Below are positions 8,371-17,000 of a stretch of 64,000 nucleotides of DNA, in pieces. Each line of letters starts with the position of its first letter. Within the stretch, counting starts at the first letter, position 1. Under the pieces are notes generated by a model that was not told where the DNA came from, searched no databases, and saw only the letters and a program-made list of their open reading frames with translations. Source of the stretch: Phocoenobacter uteri (GTDB lineage Bacteria > Pseudomonadota > Gammaproteobacteria > Enterobacterales > Pasteurellaceae); the NCBI RefSeq assembly GCF_900454895.1, contig NZ_UGTA01000001.1, positions 806,001 to 870,000 of the forward strand. The letters are read 5' to 3'. The position numbers and the translations under genes were made by a program.

Positions 8371-9296
8371 TCGGTGACTTCTTCTACCATTTGATCGTTT
8401 TGTTCAATTTGATTATCAAGTAACAAAACATCTTTTTGAAAAGGCGATGGCTGATTAGTCATTTTTGCCACTAATCGAGCTAACGTTTCACGCATATCAC
8501 GACGATGAACAATCATATCAATTGCACCGTGTTCTAATAAAAATTCTGCTCGTTGGAAACCTTCTGGTAAAGTTTCACGCACCGTTTGCTCAATTACTCT
8601 CGCTCCCGCAAAGCCAATTAACGCTTTTGGTTCAGCAATATGAATATCACCCAACATTGCAAAACTTGCTGATACGCCACCAAAGGTTGGATCGGTCATC
8701 ACAGAAATAAAAGGCACACCTTTTTCTTTTAATCTTGCCAATACTGCACTAGTTTTCGCCATTTGCATAAGAGAGAATAACGCTTCTTGCATTCTCGCAC
8801 CACCTGACGCTGAAAAACAGATGAACGGCACATTTTTTTCTAAAGCTTGTTCCGCAGCCAATACAAATTTTTGCCCTACGGTTGTTCCCATTGATCCGCC
8901 CATAAAAGCAAAATCAAAGGCCGCAGCAACAGCTGGCATATCATAAATAGTTCCTGACATTGCAATTAACGCATCTTTCTCGCCAGTCTGTTTTTGTGCT
9001 GCACTTAAACGGTCTTTATATTTCTTTAAATCTTTAAATTTTAAAATATCTTGTGGTTCTAATTCCGCTGCAATTTCCTGTGTACTGCCTTCATCAAATA
9101 AATTTAACAAACGAGTACGTGCAGGCACTCGCATATGATGATCACACTTTGGACACACTTGCATATTACGTTTTAAATCCTCAGCATATAAAATTTGCTG
9201 ACAACTTGTACACTTCGTCCAAATCCCTTCTGGGATACTTGCTTTACTACTTTGAGATGATGATTTTGTACCTAAAATTCTTTCAATCCAACTCAT
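8367..9296 (-). CDS. accD: Acetyl-CoA carboxylase carboxyltransferase subunit beta
   Basis: AccD works with AccA to transfer the carboxyl group from biotin to acetyl-CoA, giving malonyl-CoA for fatty acid synthesis. The 309-aa protein has the N-terminal zinc ribbon with Cys29, Cys32, Cys48 and Cys51 (CTSC and CPKC). The crotonase-like core has SASGGARMQEAL and MTDPTFGGVSASFA, which form the oxyanion hole and the acetyl-CoA site. It lies upstream of folC with a four-base overlap. Confidence 0.96.
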   Translation of the reverse strand: MSWIERILGTKSSSQSSKASIPEGIWTKCTSCQQILYAEDLKRNMQVCPKCDHHMRVPARTRLLNLFDEGSTQEIAAELEPQDILKFKDLKKYKDRLSAAQKQTGEKDALIAMSGTIYDMPAVAAAFDFAFMGGSMGTTVGQKFVLAAEQALEKNVPFICFSASGGARMQEALFSLMQMAKTSAVLARLKEKGVPFISVMTDPTFGGVSASFAMLGDIHIAEPKALIGFAGARVIEQTVRETLPEGFQRAEFLLEHGAIDMIVHRRDMRETLARLVAKMTNQPSPFQKDVLLLDNQIEQNDQMVEEVTE

Positions 9297-9535
9297 TTTT
9301 TAACCTTATATTACGTTGAGAAAATGACACAATATTAGACCAAAGTATAACATAAAAAACAACATAAAATTTTATGATAAAAATCATTATGTTGTTTTAT
9401 TTCATAAGAATTTCATCTCAGAACGCTTATTAAACAAGATGATACCAAAACAAGTAAAATTTCTGTTTTTAAATATACATAGCTTATTTATCAAAATACA
9501 CATTACGATTTCAGAAAGATAAAATTTGGTATAAA

Positions 9536-9569
9536 AAAAAGATTAAGCCCTTACGAACTTAATCTTTTT
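9536..9569 (-). terminator. Terminator of rplY
   Basis: Perfect 12-bp stem (AAAAAGATTAAG at 9536-9547, complement at 9558-9569) with a 10-base loop and a T run on the minus strand. It begins about 25 bases after the rplY stop. Confidence 0.8.
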
Positions 9570-9593
9570 GAAATTAAAAACTTAGTTTAGTGA

Positions 9594-9881
9594 TTAAACA
9601 CGTTTGAAATCTAAGTGTAATAATTTTGGTTTAGTTGGGTGGCGTTGAATTGCTTGAACTTTTACTTTCTCTTCTTTACCGTCAACAACTAATGTTAAAA
9701 CTTCACTATAAAATGAATCTTCAAATTGTGCGTTGTTTACTTTGTCGTGATCTAATGTGATCGCAACTGCTTCTGCACTTCCACCATAGATGATTGCAGG
9801 AACTTGATGATTATGACGCAGACGGCGGCTCGCACCCGTACCTTGCGCTGAACGAACTTCGGCTTTAAATGTAAATGACAT
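9594..9881 (-). CDS. rplY: 50S ribosomal protein L25
   Basis: L25 binds 5S rRNA in the large ribosomal subunit. The 95-aa protein is the short single-domain form typical of gammaproteobacteria, without the C-terminal CTC/TL5 domain. Characteristic stretches are RSAQGTGASRRLRHNHQVPA, VPAIIYGG and VQAIQRHPTKPKLLHLDFKRV at the end. The gene stands alone between a structured leader and its own terminator. Confidence 0.96.
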   Translation of the reverse strand: MSFTFKAEVRSAQGTGASRRLRHNHQVPAIIYGGSAEAVAITLDHDKVNNAQFEDSFYSEVLTLVVDGKEEKVKVQAIQRHPTKPKLLHLDFKRV

Positions 9882-9901
9882 TTTTAAATTCTCATATAAA
9901 A

Positions 9902-9985
9902 GGAACTATTGTTCCGTTAAAAATAAAAGTAGCAGGCGACCCAGCTACTTCCCTAAAATTATTGCCGTTCATATAAAAACGGCAA
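9902..9985 (-). promoter_or_regulatory. Structured leader of rplY: three successive hairpins
   Basis: Upstream of rplY on the minus strand there are three inverted repeats. TTGCCGTT/AACGGCAA is at 9962-9985. A 7-bp stem with arms 9927-9933 and 9944-9950 encloses a GC-rich 10-base loop and is followed by TTTTATTTTT, like a terminator. GGAAC-TATT-GTTCC is at 9902-9915. The first could be the terminator of the upstream gene (stop at 10030). The others lie in the presumed 5' leader. Autogenous control of rplY through its leader is known in E. coli relatives, so these may form an L25-responsive element. Confidence 0.45.
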
Positions 9986-10029
9986 GCGAACATTATAATG
10001 ATTTTCTGTAAAAAAGAAAGGTTTTTATC

Positions 10030-11265
10030 TTAAAATGCTAGCTCTCGATCGCCATCTTCATCTTTAATGCGATTTGGTAAGCCCATTTTATTCAATAAAT
10101 TGATATAAGGTTTTGGATCAAGCTGTTCAATATTACGCATTTCAAGGCAATCCCATTCCCCTGTTGCCACTAACATCGCAGCAGCGACGGCTGGCACACC
10201 TGCGGTATAAGAAATTCCTTGGCTTCCCACTTCGGCAAAAGAGTCTTCATGACTTGCGGTGTTATAAATAAAAATTTCTTTGTCTTTACCGTCTTTTTTA
10301 CCTTTAATTAAATTACCAATGCAAGTATAACCTGTATAATTTGGTGCTAATGATGAAGGATCTGGCAAACAGGCTTTGACCACTTTAAGTGGCACTATTT
10401 CTACACCCTCTGCTGTTTTAACTGGTTTTTCTGATAATAAACCTAAATTTTTCAATACATTAAATACGTTAATATAATGATCACCAAAGCCCATCCAAAA
10501 GCGAATATTTGGTACACCTAAATGTTTAGCCAGCGAATGTACTTCTTCGTGTCCAGTTAAATAAGAATTTTGCACACCGACCACAGGTAAATCATCGGTA
10601 CGTTTTACTTCAAACATTTGGTTGGTTTGCCACTGGCTATTTTGCCAAGAATAAACCACGCCGGTAAATTCTCTAAAATTGATTTCAGGATCAAAGTTAG
10701 TTGCAAAATATTTACCGTGATTTCCCGCATTGATGTCGATAATATCGATACTTTCTACCTCATCAAAAAGCGTTACGCCGTAGCTAGCGTACGCATTTAC
10801 CACACCAGGATCAAATCCTGCCCCTAAAATAGCGGTAACGCTATTTTCTTTACAACGATCTAAGCGTTTCCATTCATAATGGGCATACCAAGGTGGTGTT
10901 GGGCAAACTTTTTCAGGATCTTCTGCAATTGCTGTGTCAATATAAGCAACACCCGTTTGAATACAAGCTTCTAAAATAGGCATATTTTGAAAAGATTGTG
11001 CCACGTTAATCACGATTTGTGAGTTTGTTTCTTGAATTAACGCTTTGGTTTGTTCAATATCAAAAGCATCCAATGAATAACAATTGATTGTTGCTGGCAC
11101 TTTTAAACTATTGCGAGCTTCAATATCTTTAACAATATTTTGGCATTTTGAAAGGGTACGAGAGGCAATCGCTATGTTACCTAACACATCATTATTTTGA
11201 GCACATTTATGTGCCACAACCTGTGCAACCCCACCCGCTCCAATAATTAAAACATTTTTTTTCAT
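10030..11265 (-). CDS. Saccharopine dehydrogenase-family protein, probable carboxynorspermidine synthase
   Basis: The 411-aa protein begins with a Rossmann NAD(P)-binding motif (VLIIGAGGVAQVVAHKCA, residues 5-22). It continues with the saccharopine dehydrogenase fold: VINVAQSFQNMPILEACIQT, YIDTA, and AGFDPGVVNAYASYG. This long, bacterial, LYS1-like form corresponds to the enzyme that condenses aspartate semialdehyde with diaminopropane or putrescine and reduces the product to carboxy(nor)spermidine. The decarboxylase that should act next (NspC) is not in this window. I am sure of the family and less sure of the substrate. Confidence 0.8.
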   Translation of the reverse strand: MKKNVLIIGAGGVAQVVAHKCAQNNDVLGNIAIASRTLSKCQNIVKDIEARNSLKVPATINCYSLDAFDIEQTKALIQETNSQIVINVAQSFQNMPILEACIQTGVAYIDTAIAEDPEKVCPTPPWYAHYEWKRLDRCKENSVTAILGAGFDPGVVNAYASYGVTLFDEVESIDIIDINAGNHGKYFATNFDPEINFREFTGVVYSWQNSQWQTNQMFEVKRTDDLPVVGVQNSYLTGHEEVHSLAKHLGVPNIRFWMGFGDHYINVFNVLKNLGLLSEKPVKTAEGVEIVPLKVVKACLPDPSSLAPNYTGYTCIGNLIKGKKDGKDKEIFIYNTASHEDSFAEVGSQGISYTAGVPAVAAAMLVATGEWDCLEMRNIEQLDPKPYINLLNKMGLPNRIKDEDGDRELAF

Positions 11266-11477
11266 TATAGCATTTTCTCCAAATTCCCTTTAAAAGTAGA
11301 ATATTAAAGGTCTAGGTAATAAAATAAACTCGATACATATTGAAAACCTAAAAAGTCAATATCGAGCAAAATGTTGTTTATTTTTATTCAAAAAATAAGT
11401 CGCGGATTATAACAGAATTTCATTTATGAAATAAATAGTTATTCTTTTTTTGCAAATTTTTGTTCAAAAATAACCGC

Positions 11478-11972
11478 TTATTTATTCGCTATTTTATCTA
11501 ACTGCATAAAGTGGCAACGGTGATTATTTTTTTCATCAATTTCAGACCACTGCTCTCGTGCTACTTTCCATTGCGTTTCATCAAAATCGAAATAAGTATC
11601 GCCTTCGATATCAGCTTGAATTTCCGTTAAATATAAACTGCTCGCTAATGGAATACTTTGTTTAAATAATTCACCACCACCAATAATCATTACTTCTGCC
11701 ACATTTAAAGATTCCGCTATTTTTAAGCCTTCTTCTAAACTATTTGCAGATAATGCACCTTCAACCTGAAAGTCAGTACGAGACAAAATAATATTTTGTC
11801 TATTAGGTAACAATCGTCCAATAGATTGATAGGTTTTACGTCCCATAATCACTGGTTTATGCAACGTATTCTGCTTAAACCACTCAAGATCTACGGGTAA
11901 ATGCCACGGCATTGCATTATCTTTACCTATCACTTTATTTCTTGTTCGAGCAACAATTAAACTAATTTTCAT
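11478..11972 (-). CDS. folA: Dihydrofolate reductase
   Basis: FolA reduces dihydrofolate to tetrahydrofolate with NADPH. The 164-aa protein shows the canonical features: IVARTRNKVIGKDNAMPWHLP at the N-terminus, the active-site acid D28 in LPVDLEWFK, VIMGRKTYQSIG for NADPH binding, NIILSRT, and IIGGGELFKQ. It is divergent from yfcA with about 150 bases between the two starts. Confidence 0.96.
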   Translation of the reverse strand: MKISLIVARTRNKVIGKDNAMPWHLPVDLEWFKQNTLHKPVIMGRKTYQSIGRLLPNRQNIILSRTDFQVEGALSANSLEEGLKIAESLNVAEVMIIGGGELFKQSIPLASSLYLTEIQADIEGDTYFDFDETQWKVAREQWSEIDEKNNHRCHFMQLDKIANK

Positions 11973-12122
11973 ATCTTTTCTCCTATTTGAATAATTCTAA
12001 CAAAATTTTACTTTTTTCGCTTTTTATTATTCCAGCAAAATTAAATAAGTGGTAATCTAGCACCCCATTTTTGTAAAAAATAATAAAAATTTGACCGCTT
12101 ATTTTATTCAAGGAAGTTAATT

Positions 12123-12884
12123 ATGGAATTAAGCATTGAAATTTTAACATTTTTATTTTTTGTGGCACTTATTGCAAGTTTTATTGATGCTATTGCGGGG
12201 GGAGGCGGACTACTCACGATTCCCGCCCTGCTTTCTGTTGGAATTCCACCAGCAATGGTTCTTGGCACAAATAAATTACAAAGCTGTGCGGGCGCATTTT
12301 CAGCTTCCTTGTATTTTATTCGCAAAAAAGCTATCGATTTTAAACAGATAAAATGGATCTTGCTTCTTAGCTTTTTAGGGGGATCGGCAGGCACTATTTT
12401 AGTACAAAATATTGATGTAAATGCACTTAAAAATATACTGCCTTTTTTAATTTTAGTGATTGCTATCTATTTTTTATTTAGCCCTAAATTAGGCGATGAG
12501 GATCGCAAACAACGTATTGGTTTAACGTTATTTGGCTTTACAGTTGCCATTGGATTAGGCTTTTATGATGGTTTATTTGGACCTGCCACAGGATCATTTT
12601 TAACTCTTGCATTTGTGTCATTACTTGGGTTTAATCTATCAAAAGCGGTCGCTCACGCAAAAATATTAAATTTTGCCTCCAATCTTGCCGCGTTGCTGTT
12701 CTTTATTTTAGGCGGTGTTGTTATTTGGAAGGTAGGATTTATAATGATGATTGGGCAAATTATTGGGGGAAATTTAGGAGCTAGAATGGTCGTTACCAAA
12801 GGAAAAAAACTGATTCGACCATTGATTGTCACCATTTCACTGCTTATGGTGGCAAAAATGCTCTGGGAACAAGGTTACTTTTAA
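12123..12884 (+). CDS. yfcA: TSUP-family membrane transporter (YfcA/TauE/SafE type)
   Basis: This 253-aa protein is almost entirely hydrophobic with about eight predicted membrane segments. The first half has FIDAIAGGGGLLTIPALLSVGIPP and GTNKLQSCAGAFSA; the second half repeats the theme with GFYDGLFGPATGSFLTLAFV and the AKILNFASNLAALLFF segment. This two-fold internal repeat defines the TSUP family, which includes sulfite/organosulfonate exporters. The substrate of the YfcA branch is unknown. It is followed after 5 bases by nth, so the two are probably co-transcribed. Confidence 0.85.
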   Translation: MELSIEILTFLFFVALIASFIDAIAGGGGLLTIPALLSVGIPPAMVLGTNKLQSCAGAFSASLYFIRKKAIDFKQIKWILLLSFLGGSAGTILVQNIDVNALKNILPFLILVIAIYFLFSPKLGDEDRKQRIGLTLFGFTVAIGLGFYDGLFGPATGSFLTLAFVSLLGFNLSKAVAHAKILNFASNLAALLFFILGGVVIWKVGFIMMIGQIIGGNLGARMVVTKGKKLIRPLIVTISLLMVAKMLWEQGYF

Positions 12885-12889
12885 AAATT

Positions 12890-13525
12890 ATGAATAAAGA
12901 AAAACGAATCGAAATATTAACACGTCTGCGAGATCAAAATCCGCATCCAACAACAGAGTTAAATTATAGCTCACCTTTTGAATTATTGATTGCGGTAATT
13001 TTATCCGCACAAGCAACGGATGTAGGAGTAAATAAAGCAACGGCTAAGCTATTCCCTGTTGCAAACACACCAAAAGCAATTCTTGATTTAGGGGTGGATG
13101 GTTTAAAAGAATATATAAAAACGATAGGGTTATTTAACAGCAAAGCAAATAATGTGATCAAAACCTGTCGCGATTTAATTGAAAAACACAATGGCATTGT
13201 ACCAGAAAACCGTGAAGCGCTTGAAGCCCTTGCGGGGGTCGGAAGAAAAACAGCCAATGTGGTGTTAAATACGGCTTTTGGGCACCCGACTATAGCAGTT
13301 GACACCCATATTTTTCGTGTGAGTAATCGTACAAAATTTGCAATGGGAAAAGATGTCGTCAAAGTAGAAGAAAAATTATTGAAAGTCGTGCCTGCTGAGT
13401 TTAAAGTGGATGTGCATCATTGGTTAATTTTGCACGGACGCTACACTTGTATCGCTCGTAAACCCCGTTGCGGTTCTTGTATTATTGAAGATCTTTGTGA
13501 ATATAAAGATAAAACTGAAATTTAG
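12890..13525 (+). CDS. nth: Endonuclease III
   Basis: Nth is a DNA glycosylase/AP lyase that removes oxidised pyrimidines. The 211-aa protein has the helix-hairpin-helix LAGVGRKTANVVLN with catalytic Lys120, the catalytic Asp138 in IAVDTHIFRV, and the C-terminal four-cysteine iron-sulfur cluster pattern (C-X6-C-X2-C-X5-C) around TCIARKPRCGSCIIEDLC. The start lies 5 bases after the yfcA stop. It is convergent with the following gene and shares its terminator. Confidence 0.96.
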   Translation: MNKEKRIEILTRLRDQNPHPTTELNYSSPFELLIAVILSAQATDVGVNKATAKLFPVANTPKAILDLGVDGLKEYIKTIGLFNSKANNVIKTCRDLIEKHNGIVPENREALEALAGVGRKTANVVLNTAFGHPTIAVDTHIFRVSNRTKFAMGKDVVKVEEKLLKVVPAEFKVDVHHWLILHGRYTCIARKPRCGSCIIEDLCEYKDKTEI

Positions 13526-13541
13526 CTTTGTCGTATCAAAA

Positions 13542-13569
13542 AGGGATAAATCTTTTAAAATTTATCCCT
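13542..13569. terminator. Shared terminator between nth and msrC
   Basis: AGGGATAAA at 13542-13550 pairs with TTTATCCCT at 13561-13569 across a 10-base loop, between two converging genes. There are A and T runs on both sides, so it can work in either direction. Confidence 0.7.
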
Positions 13570-13577
13570 CTAAATTA

Positions 13578-14018
13578 TTAGTTTTCTCCTTTATAAAACA
13601 CAAGTTTACTCGCTTGTGTTAAAAACTCGACTTCCTTTTCAGAAAAACGATCTAACAGTGGACTGTCCACATCAAGTTCCGCAAACATTTCCCCATTTTC
13701 ATCCAAGATAGGAATAACCACTTCAGAACGAGAAGCAGCATCACAAGCGATATGTCCTTCAAACTGATGCGTATCTGGTACGACAATGGTTTCTAAACGC
13801 TCCCACGCCGTGCCACAAACACCTTTACCTTTAGGAATATTAGAACAAGCAACTTTGCCTTGAAAAGGCCCTACTTTCAACACATCGCCACGTACAATAT
13901 AAAAACCAACCCAGTTAATATCGGATATATGTTCATATAAAAAAGCACTAATATTTGCCATTCTTGAAATAATGTCATCTTCATCGCCAAGAATGGCATC
14001 TAATAATTTAATGTCCAT
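13578..14018 (-). CDS. msrC: Free methionine-(R)-sulfoxide reductase (GAF domain)
   Basis: This 146-aa single GAF-domain protein reduces free L-methionine-R-sulfoxide. Cys58 (VACSNI), Cys68 (KGVCGTAW) and Cys92 (HIACDAASRSE) have the same 10- and 24-residue spacing as the three catalytic and resolving cysteines of E. coli YebR/MsrC. SEVVIPI and AELDVDSPLLDRFSE complete the family signature. A GGAGG ribosome binding site precedes the ATG at 14018. It lies downstream of topA on the same strand, past a strong terminator. Confidence 0.9.
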   Translation of the reverse strand: MDIKLLDAILGDEDDIISRMANISAFLYEHISDINWVGFYIVRGDVLKVGPFQGKVACSNIPKGKGVCGTAWERLETIVVPDTHQFEGHIACDAASRSEVVIPILDENGEMFAELDVDSPLLDRFSEKEVEFLTQASKLVFYKGEN

Positions 14019-14052
14019 TTTAAACCTCCGTTTAAGTATTTAATTATGATAA

Positions 14053-14090
14053 AAAAATCCTCGTAAGCGGTTAAATTTACGAGGATTTTT
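14053..14090 (-). terminator. Terminator of topA with uptake-signal-like sequence in the loop
   Basis: AATCCTCGTAA at 14056-14066 pairs with TTACGAGGATT at 14077-14087, extended by A/T pairs on both sides and ending in a T run on the minus strand. The loop contains GCGGTTAAAT, so with the stem's TAA it reads as a partial uptake signal. Confidence 0.8.
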
Positions 14091-14098
14091 GCAAGAAA

Positions 14099-16732
14099 TT
14101 ATTTCTTTTTAGTTGTTTTTGATTTTGACGCAGTGGCTCTTTCCACCCATTTACCATCAATATAATCCACCAGCCATTTCGTTGCTTTACCGTCTTTTTC
14201 AGAAGTGACATATTGACGTTTTTCTTTACGGCTAAAACGAATAATTGCCTCGTTACCCTCAGGATCTTTTTGTGGTGCGTCGGCTAAATAACGTAATTTT
14301 TCAGGTAAACGTTCTTTAAATTGAACTAACTCCGCCACTTTTGGCGAACGGCTTTCACGAGATTTAGGGAAGTTATGGGCTGACATAAACACGCCACTCG
14401 CACCATCACGCAACACAAAATAGGCATCAGATTTTTCACATTTTAATTCAGGGAAGTGCGTTGGCTCTTCACGAGGTGGTGCAACATCGCCATTTTTCAG
14501 AATTTTACGAGTATTATCACAAGCAGTACACGCCATATATTTACCAAAACGCCCTAATTTCAAGTGCATTTCCGCTTCACATTTATCACATTCAACAATC
14601 GGACCATCGTAGCCTTTGATTTTAAATGTACCTTGCTCAATCACATAGCCATCACAGTTAGGGTTATTCCCACAAATATGTAATTTACGCTCAGGATCAA
14701 TCAAATAGCTATCCATTGCCGTATCACATTTCGGACAGCGTTTACGGCTCAATAGTGCATTAGTTTCTGAATCCTCATCTAATACATTCAATAATTCAGC
14801 TTCTGGAATTAAATTGATCGTCTTTTTACAACGCTCTTTTGGAGGCAATGCATAGCCTGTACAGCCTAAAAACACCCCAGTAGTCCCCGTTCTAATTGAC
14901 ATATCACGCTGACAATCAGGACAAGCGACATCAATTTCAACCACATTATTTGGACGCATTCCGCCTTCTAATTCGTCTAATTCTGCTTTGGTTAATTGCT
15001 CTGAAAAATCTTTAAAGAAACTATCTAATTCTTGTTTCCAGTTGCTATTTCCTGAGGCGATTTGGTCAAGGGTATCTTCCATATTTGCGGTAAAATCATA
15101 GTTCATCAATTCGCTGAATGATTCATCTAAACGATCGATGACGATTTCACCCATTTTCTCTGCATAAAAACGACGATTTTCGACACGCACATAACCTCGA
15201 TCTTGAATAGTTGAAATGATTGCCGCGTAAGTTGAAGGACGACCAATCCCTTTTTTCTCCAATTCTTTCACTAATGCTGCCTCACTAAAACGTGCAGGTG
15301 GCTTAGTGAAATGTTGGGTTGGTAATACTTTATTAAGTTTTAATTCTTCATTTAGGCTTAATTCAGGTAAAACTTGATCTTCCGCTGATTTCCCTAATAA
15401 AGGCTGTACTTTTGTCCAACCGTCAAAGCGTAACACACGTCCTTTGGCTTTTAATTCATAATCTCCCGCTCTAATGGTTAAGCTCGTAGAGTCGTATTTT
15501 GCTTCTGTCATTTGGCACGCAAGGAATTGTCGCCAAATTAACTCGTATAAACGCACTGCGTCTTTATCCATTCCCACTAAATCACTGGCTTTGGTTGCTA
15601 CGTTAGAAGGACGAATGGCTTCGTGGGCTTCTTGGGCATTATTTTTACTTGAATAGAAATTTGGTTTCGCTGGTAAATAATCTCCGCCAAATTTATTTTC
15701 AATATAATCACGTGCCATTGTTAAAGCGTCTTGGCTTAAATTCGTCGAATCGGTACGCATATAAGTGATGTAACCCGCTTCATACAAACGCTGAGCCAAC
15801 ATCATTGTTTTTTTCACGCCAAAACTCAAACGTGTACTCGCACTTTGCTGTAAAGTTGAGGTAATAAAAGGGGGTTTTGCTTTTGATGAAGTTGGTTTTT
15901 TATCAATTTTGCTAACGATAAACGCACTTGATTGCAAGGCTTTAACGGTTTCATCGGCTTCTTGTTGATTCTTTGCTGACCATTTTTTACCTTTAAAATG
16001 GCTTAAATCCAATGAAATTTCACCATTTTTTGTAGTGTTTTGTGTAACAACTTCCCAAAACTCTTCGGGTAAAAAGGCTTTAATTTCACGTTCACGTTCA
16101 ACTAACAGTTTTACGGCAACAGATTGAACACGCCCTGCGGATAAACCTCGTGCCACTTTTTTCCATAATAATGGTGAAACCATAAAGCCCACAACACGGT
16201 CTAAGAAACGTCTTGTTTGTTGTGCATATACCCGATCCATATTCAAATGTTCTGGTGTTTCAAACGCTTTTTGAATCGCATTGCGAGTGATCTCATTAAA
16301 AACCACTCGGCTAAAACGACTGTCATCGCCCCCAATTACTTCACGTAAATGCCACGCAATCGCTTCTCCCTCTCTATCCAAATCGGTTGCGAGATAGATA
16401 TGATCGGCTTTTTTGGCTTGGGCTTGTAAATCTGAAACAACTTTTTCTTTACCTGGCAAAATCTGATAATTAGGTTCCCAATCGTGATAAGGGTCAATCC
16501 CCATTCTTTTAACAAGTGCTTTGCGATCTTTTTCTGCTTTAATTATTGCTTTTTGCTCTGCTGTCATTCCACGAGTTGAAACTGCTTTTGCTTTTTCACC
16601 TTTATTACTACCTGCAGTTGGTAAATCACGAATATGTCCAACACTTGATTTAACCACATAGTCTTTGCCTAAATATTTATTTATTGTTTTTGCTTTGGCT
16701 GGTGATTCCACAATTACTAATGATTTTGCCAT
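14099..16732 (-). CDS. topA: DNA topoisomerase I
   Basis: TopA relaxes negative supercoils by a single-strand break-and-rejoin mechanism. The 877-aa protein starts with the Toprim motif LVIVESPAKAKTINKYLG. It has the acidic Toprim residues in ATDLDREGEAIAWHL (115-129), the metal-binding core, and the active-site Tyr324 in GYITYMRTDST. The C-terminus has several four-cysteine zinc ribbons (about residues 600-760: CPDCQRD, CPKCDTA, CDKCEAE, CTACD) and ends in a basic tail (SKSKTTKKK). Size and domain order match the E. coli enzyme. Confidence 0.97.
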   Translation of the reverse strand: MAKSLVIVESPAKAKTINKYLGKDYVVKSSVGHIRDLPTAGSNKGEKAKAVSTRGMTAEQKAIIKAEKDRKALVKRMGIDPYHDWEPNYQILPGKEKVVSDLQAQAKKADHIYLATDLDREGEAIAWHLREVIGGDDSRFSRVVFNEITRNAIQKAFETPEHLNMDRVYAQQTRRFLDRVVGFMVSPLLWKKVARGLSAGRVQSVAVKLLVEREREIKAFLPEEFWEVVTQNTTKNGEISLDLSHFKGKKWSAKNQQEADETVKALQSSAFIVSKIDKKPTSSKAKPPFITSTLQQSASTRLSFGVKKTMMLAQRLYEAGYITYMRTDSTNLSQDALTMARDYIENKFGGDYLPAKPNFYSSKNNAQEAHEAIRPSNVATKASDLVGMDKDAVRLYELIWRQFLACQMTEAKYDSTSLTIRAGDYELKAKGRVLRFDGWTKVQPLLGKSAEDQVLPELSLNEELKLNKVLPTQHFTKPPARFSEAALVKELEKKGIGRPSTYAAIISTIQDRGYVRVENRRFYAEKMGEIVIDRLDESFSELMNYDFTANMEDTLDQIASGNSNWKQELDSFFKDFSEQLTKAELDELEGGMRPNNVVEIDVACPDCQRDMSIRTGTTGVFLGCTGYALPPKERCKKTINLIPEAELLNVLDEDSETNALLSRKRCPKCDTAMDSYLIDPERKLHICGNNPNCDGYVIEQGTFKIKGYDGPIVECDKCEAEMHLKLGRFGKYMACTACDNTRKILKNGDVAPPREEPTHFPELKCEKSDAYFVLRDGASGVFMSAHNFPKSRESRSPKVAELVQFKERLPEKLRYLADAPQKDPEGNEAIIRFSRKEKRQYVTSEKDGKATKWLVDYIDGKWVERATASKSKTTKKK

Positions 16733-17000
16733 TAAATATACCTAAAATTTTGATTATGCCTAAATTTGAAAAACATAGTAGAAAAACGAATTTTTTCCAC
16801 TATGCTTTTAATCCATTATTTAAGATAGCAAGGCTTCTTAAAAAATACAATAGAAATATAATTGATTTGATTATTTGACTAAAAAAACAACTGTTTTTAT
16901 GTTTCAACCTGATAAACAGATAATATTTAAAATCCTATTGAATTTCATCTTAAAACTGCTTAAAGTTACGAAACTATTTTTTACTTAAAAGGAACTAAAT

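Noticed and set aside
9370..9392. A Fur box upstream of accD (TGATAAAAATCATTAT)
   Set aside because: It matches only part of the consensus, in very AT-rich DNA, and accD-folC is not an expected iron-regulated target.
12964..13362. A 132-codon minus-strand frame across nth
   Set aside because: It lies wholly antisense to a well-conserved gene and its translation has no family features.
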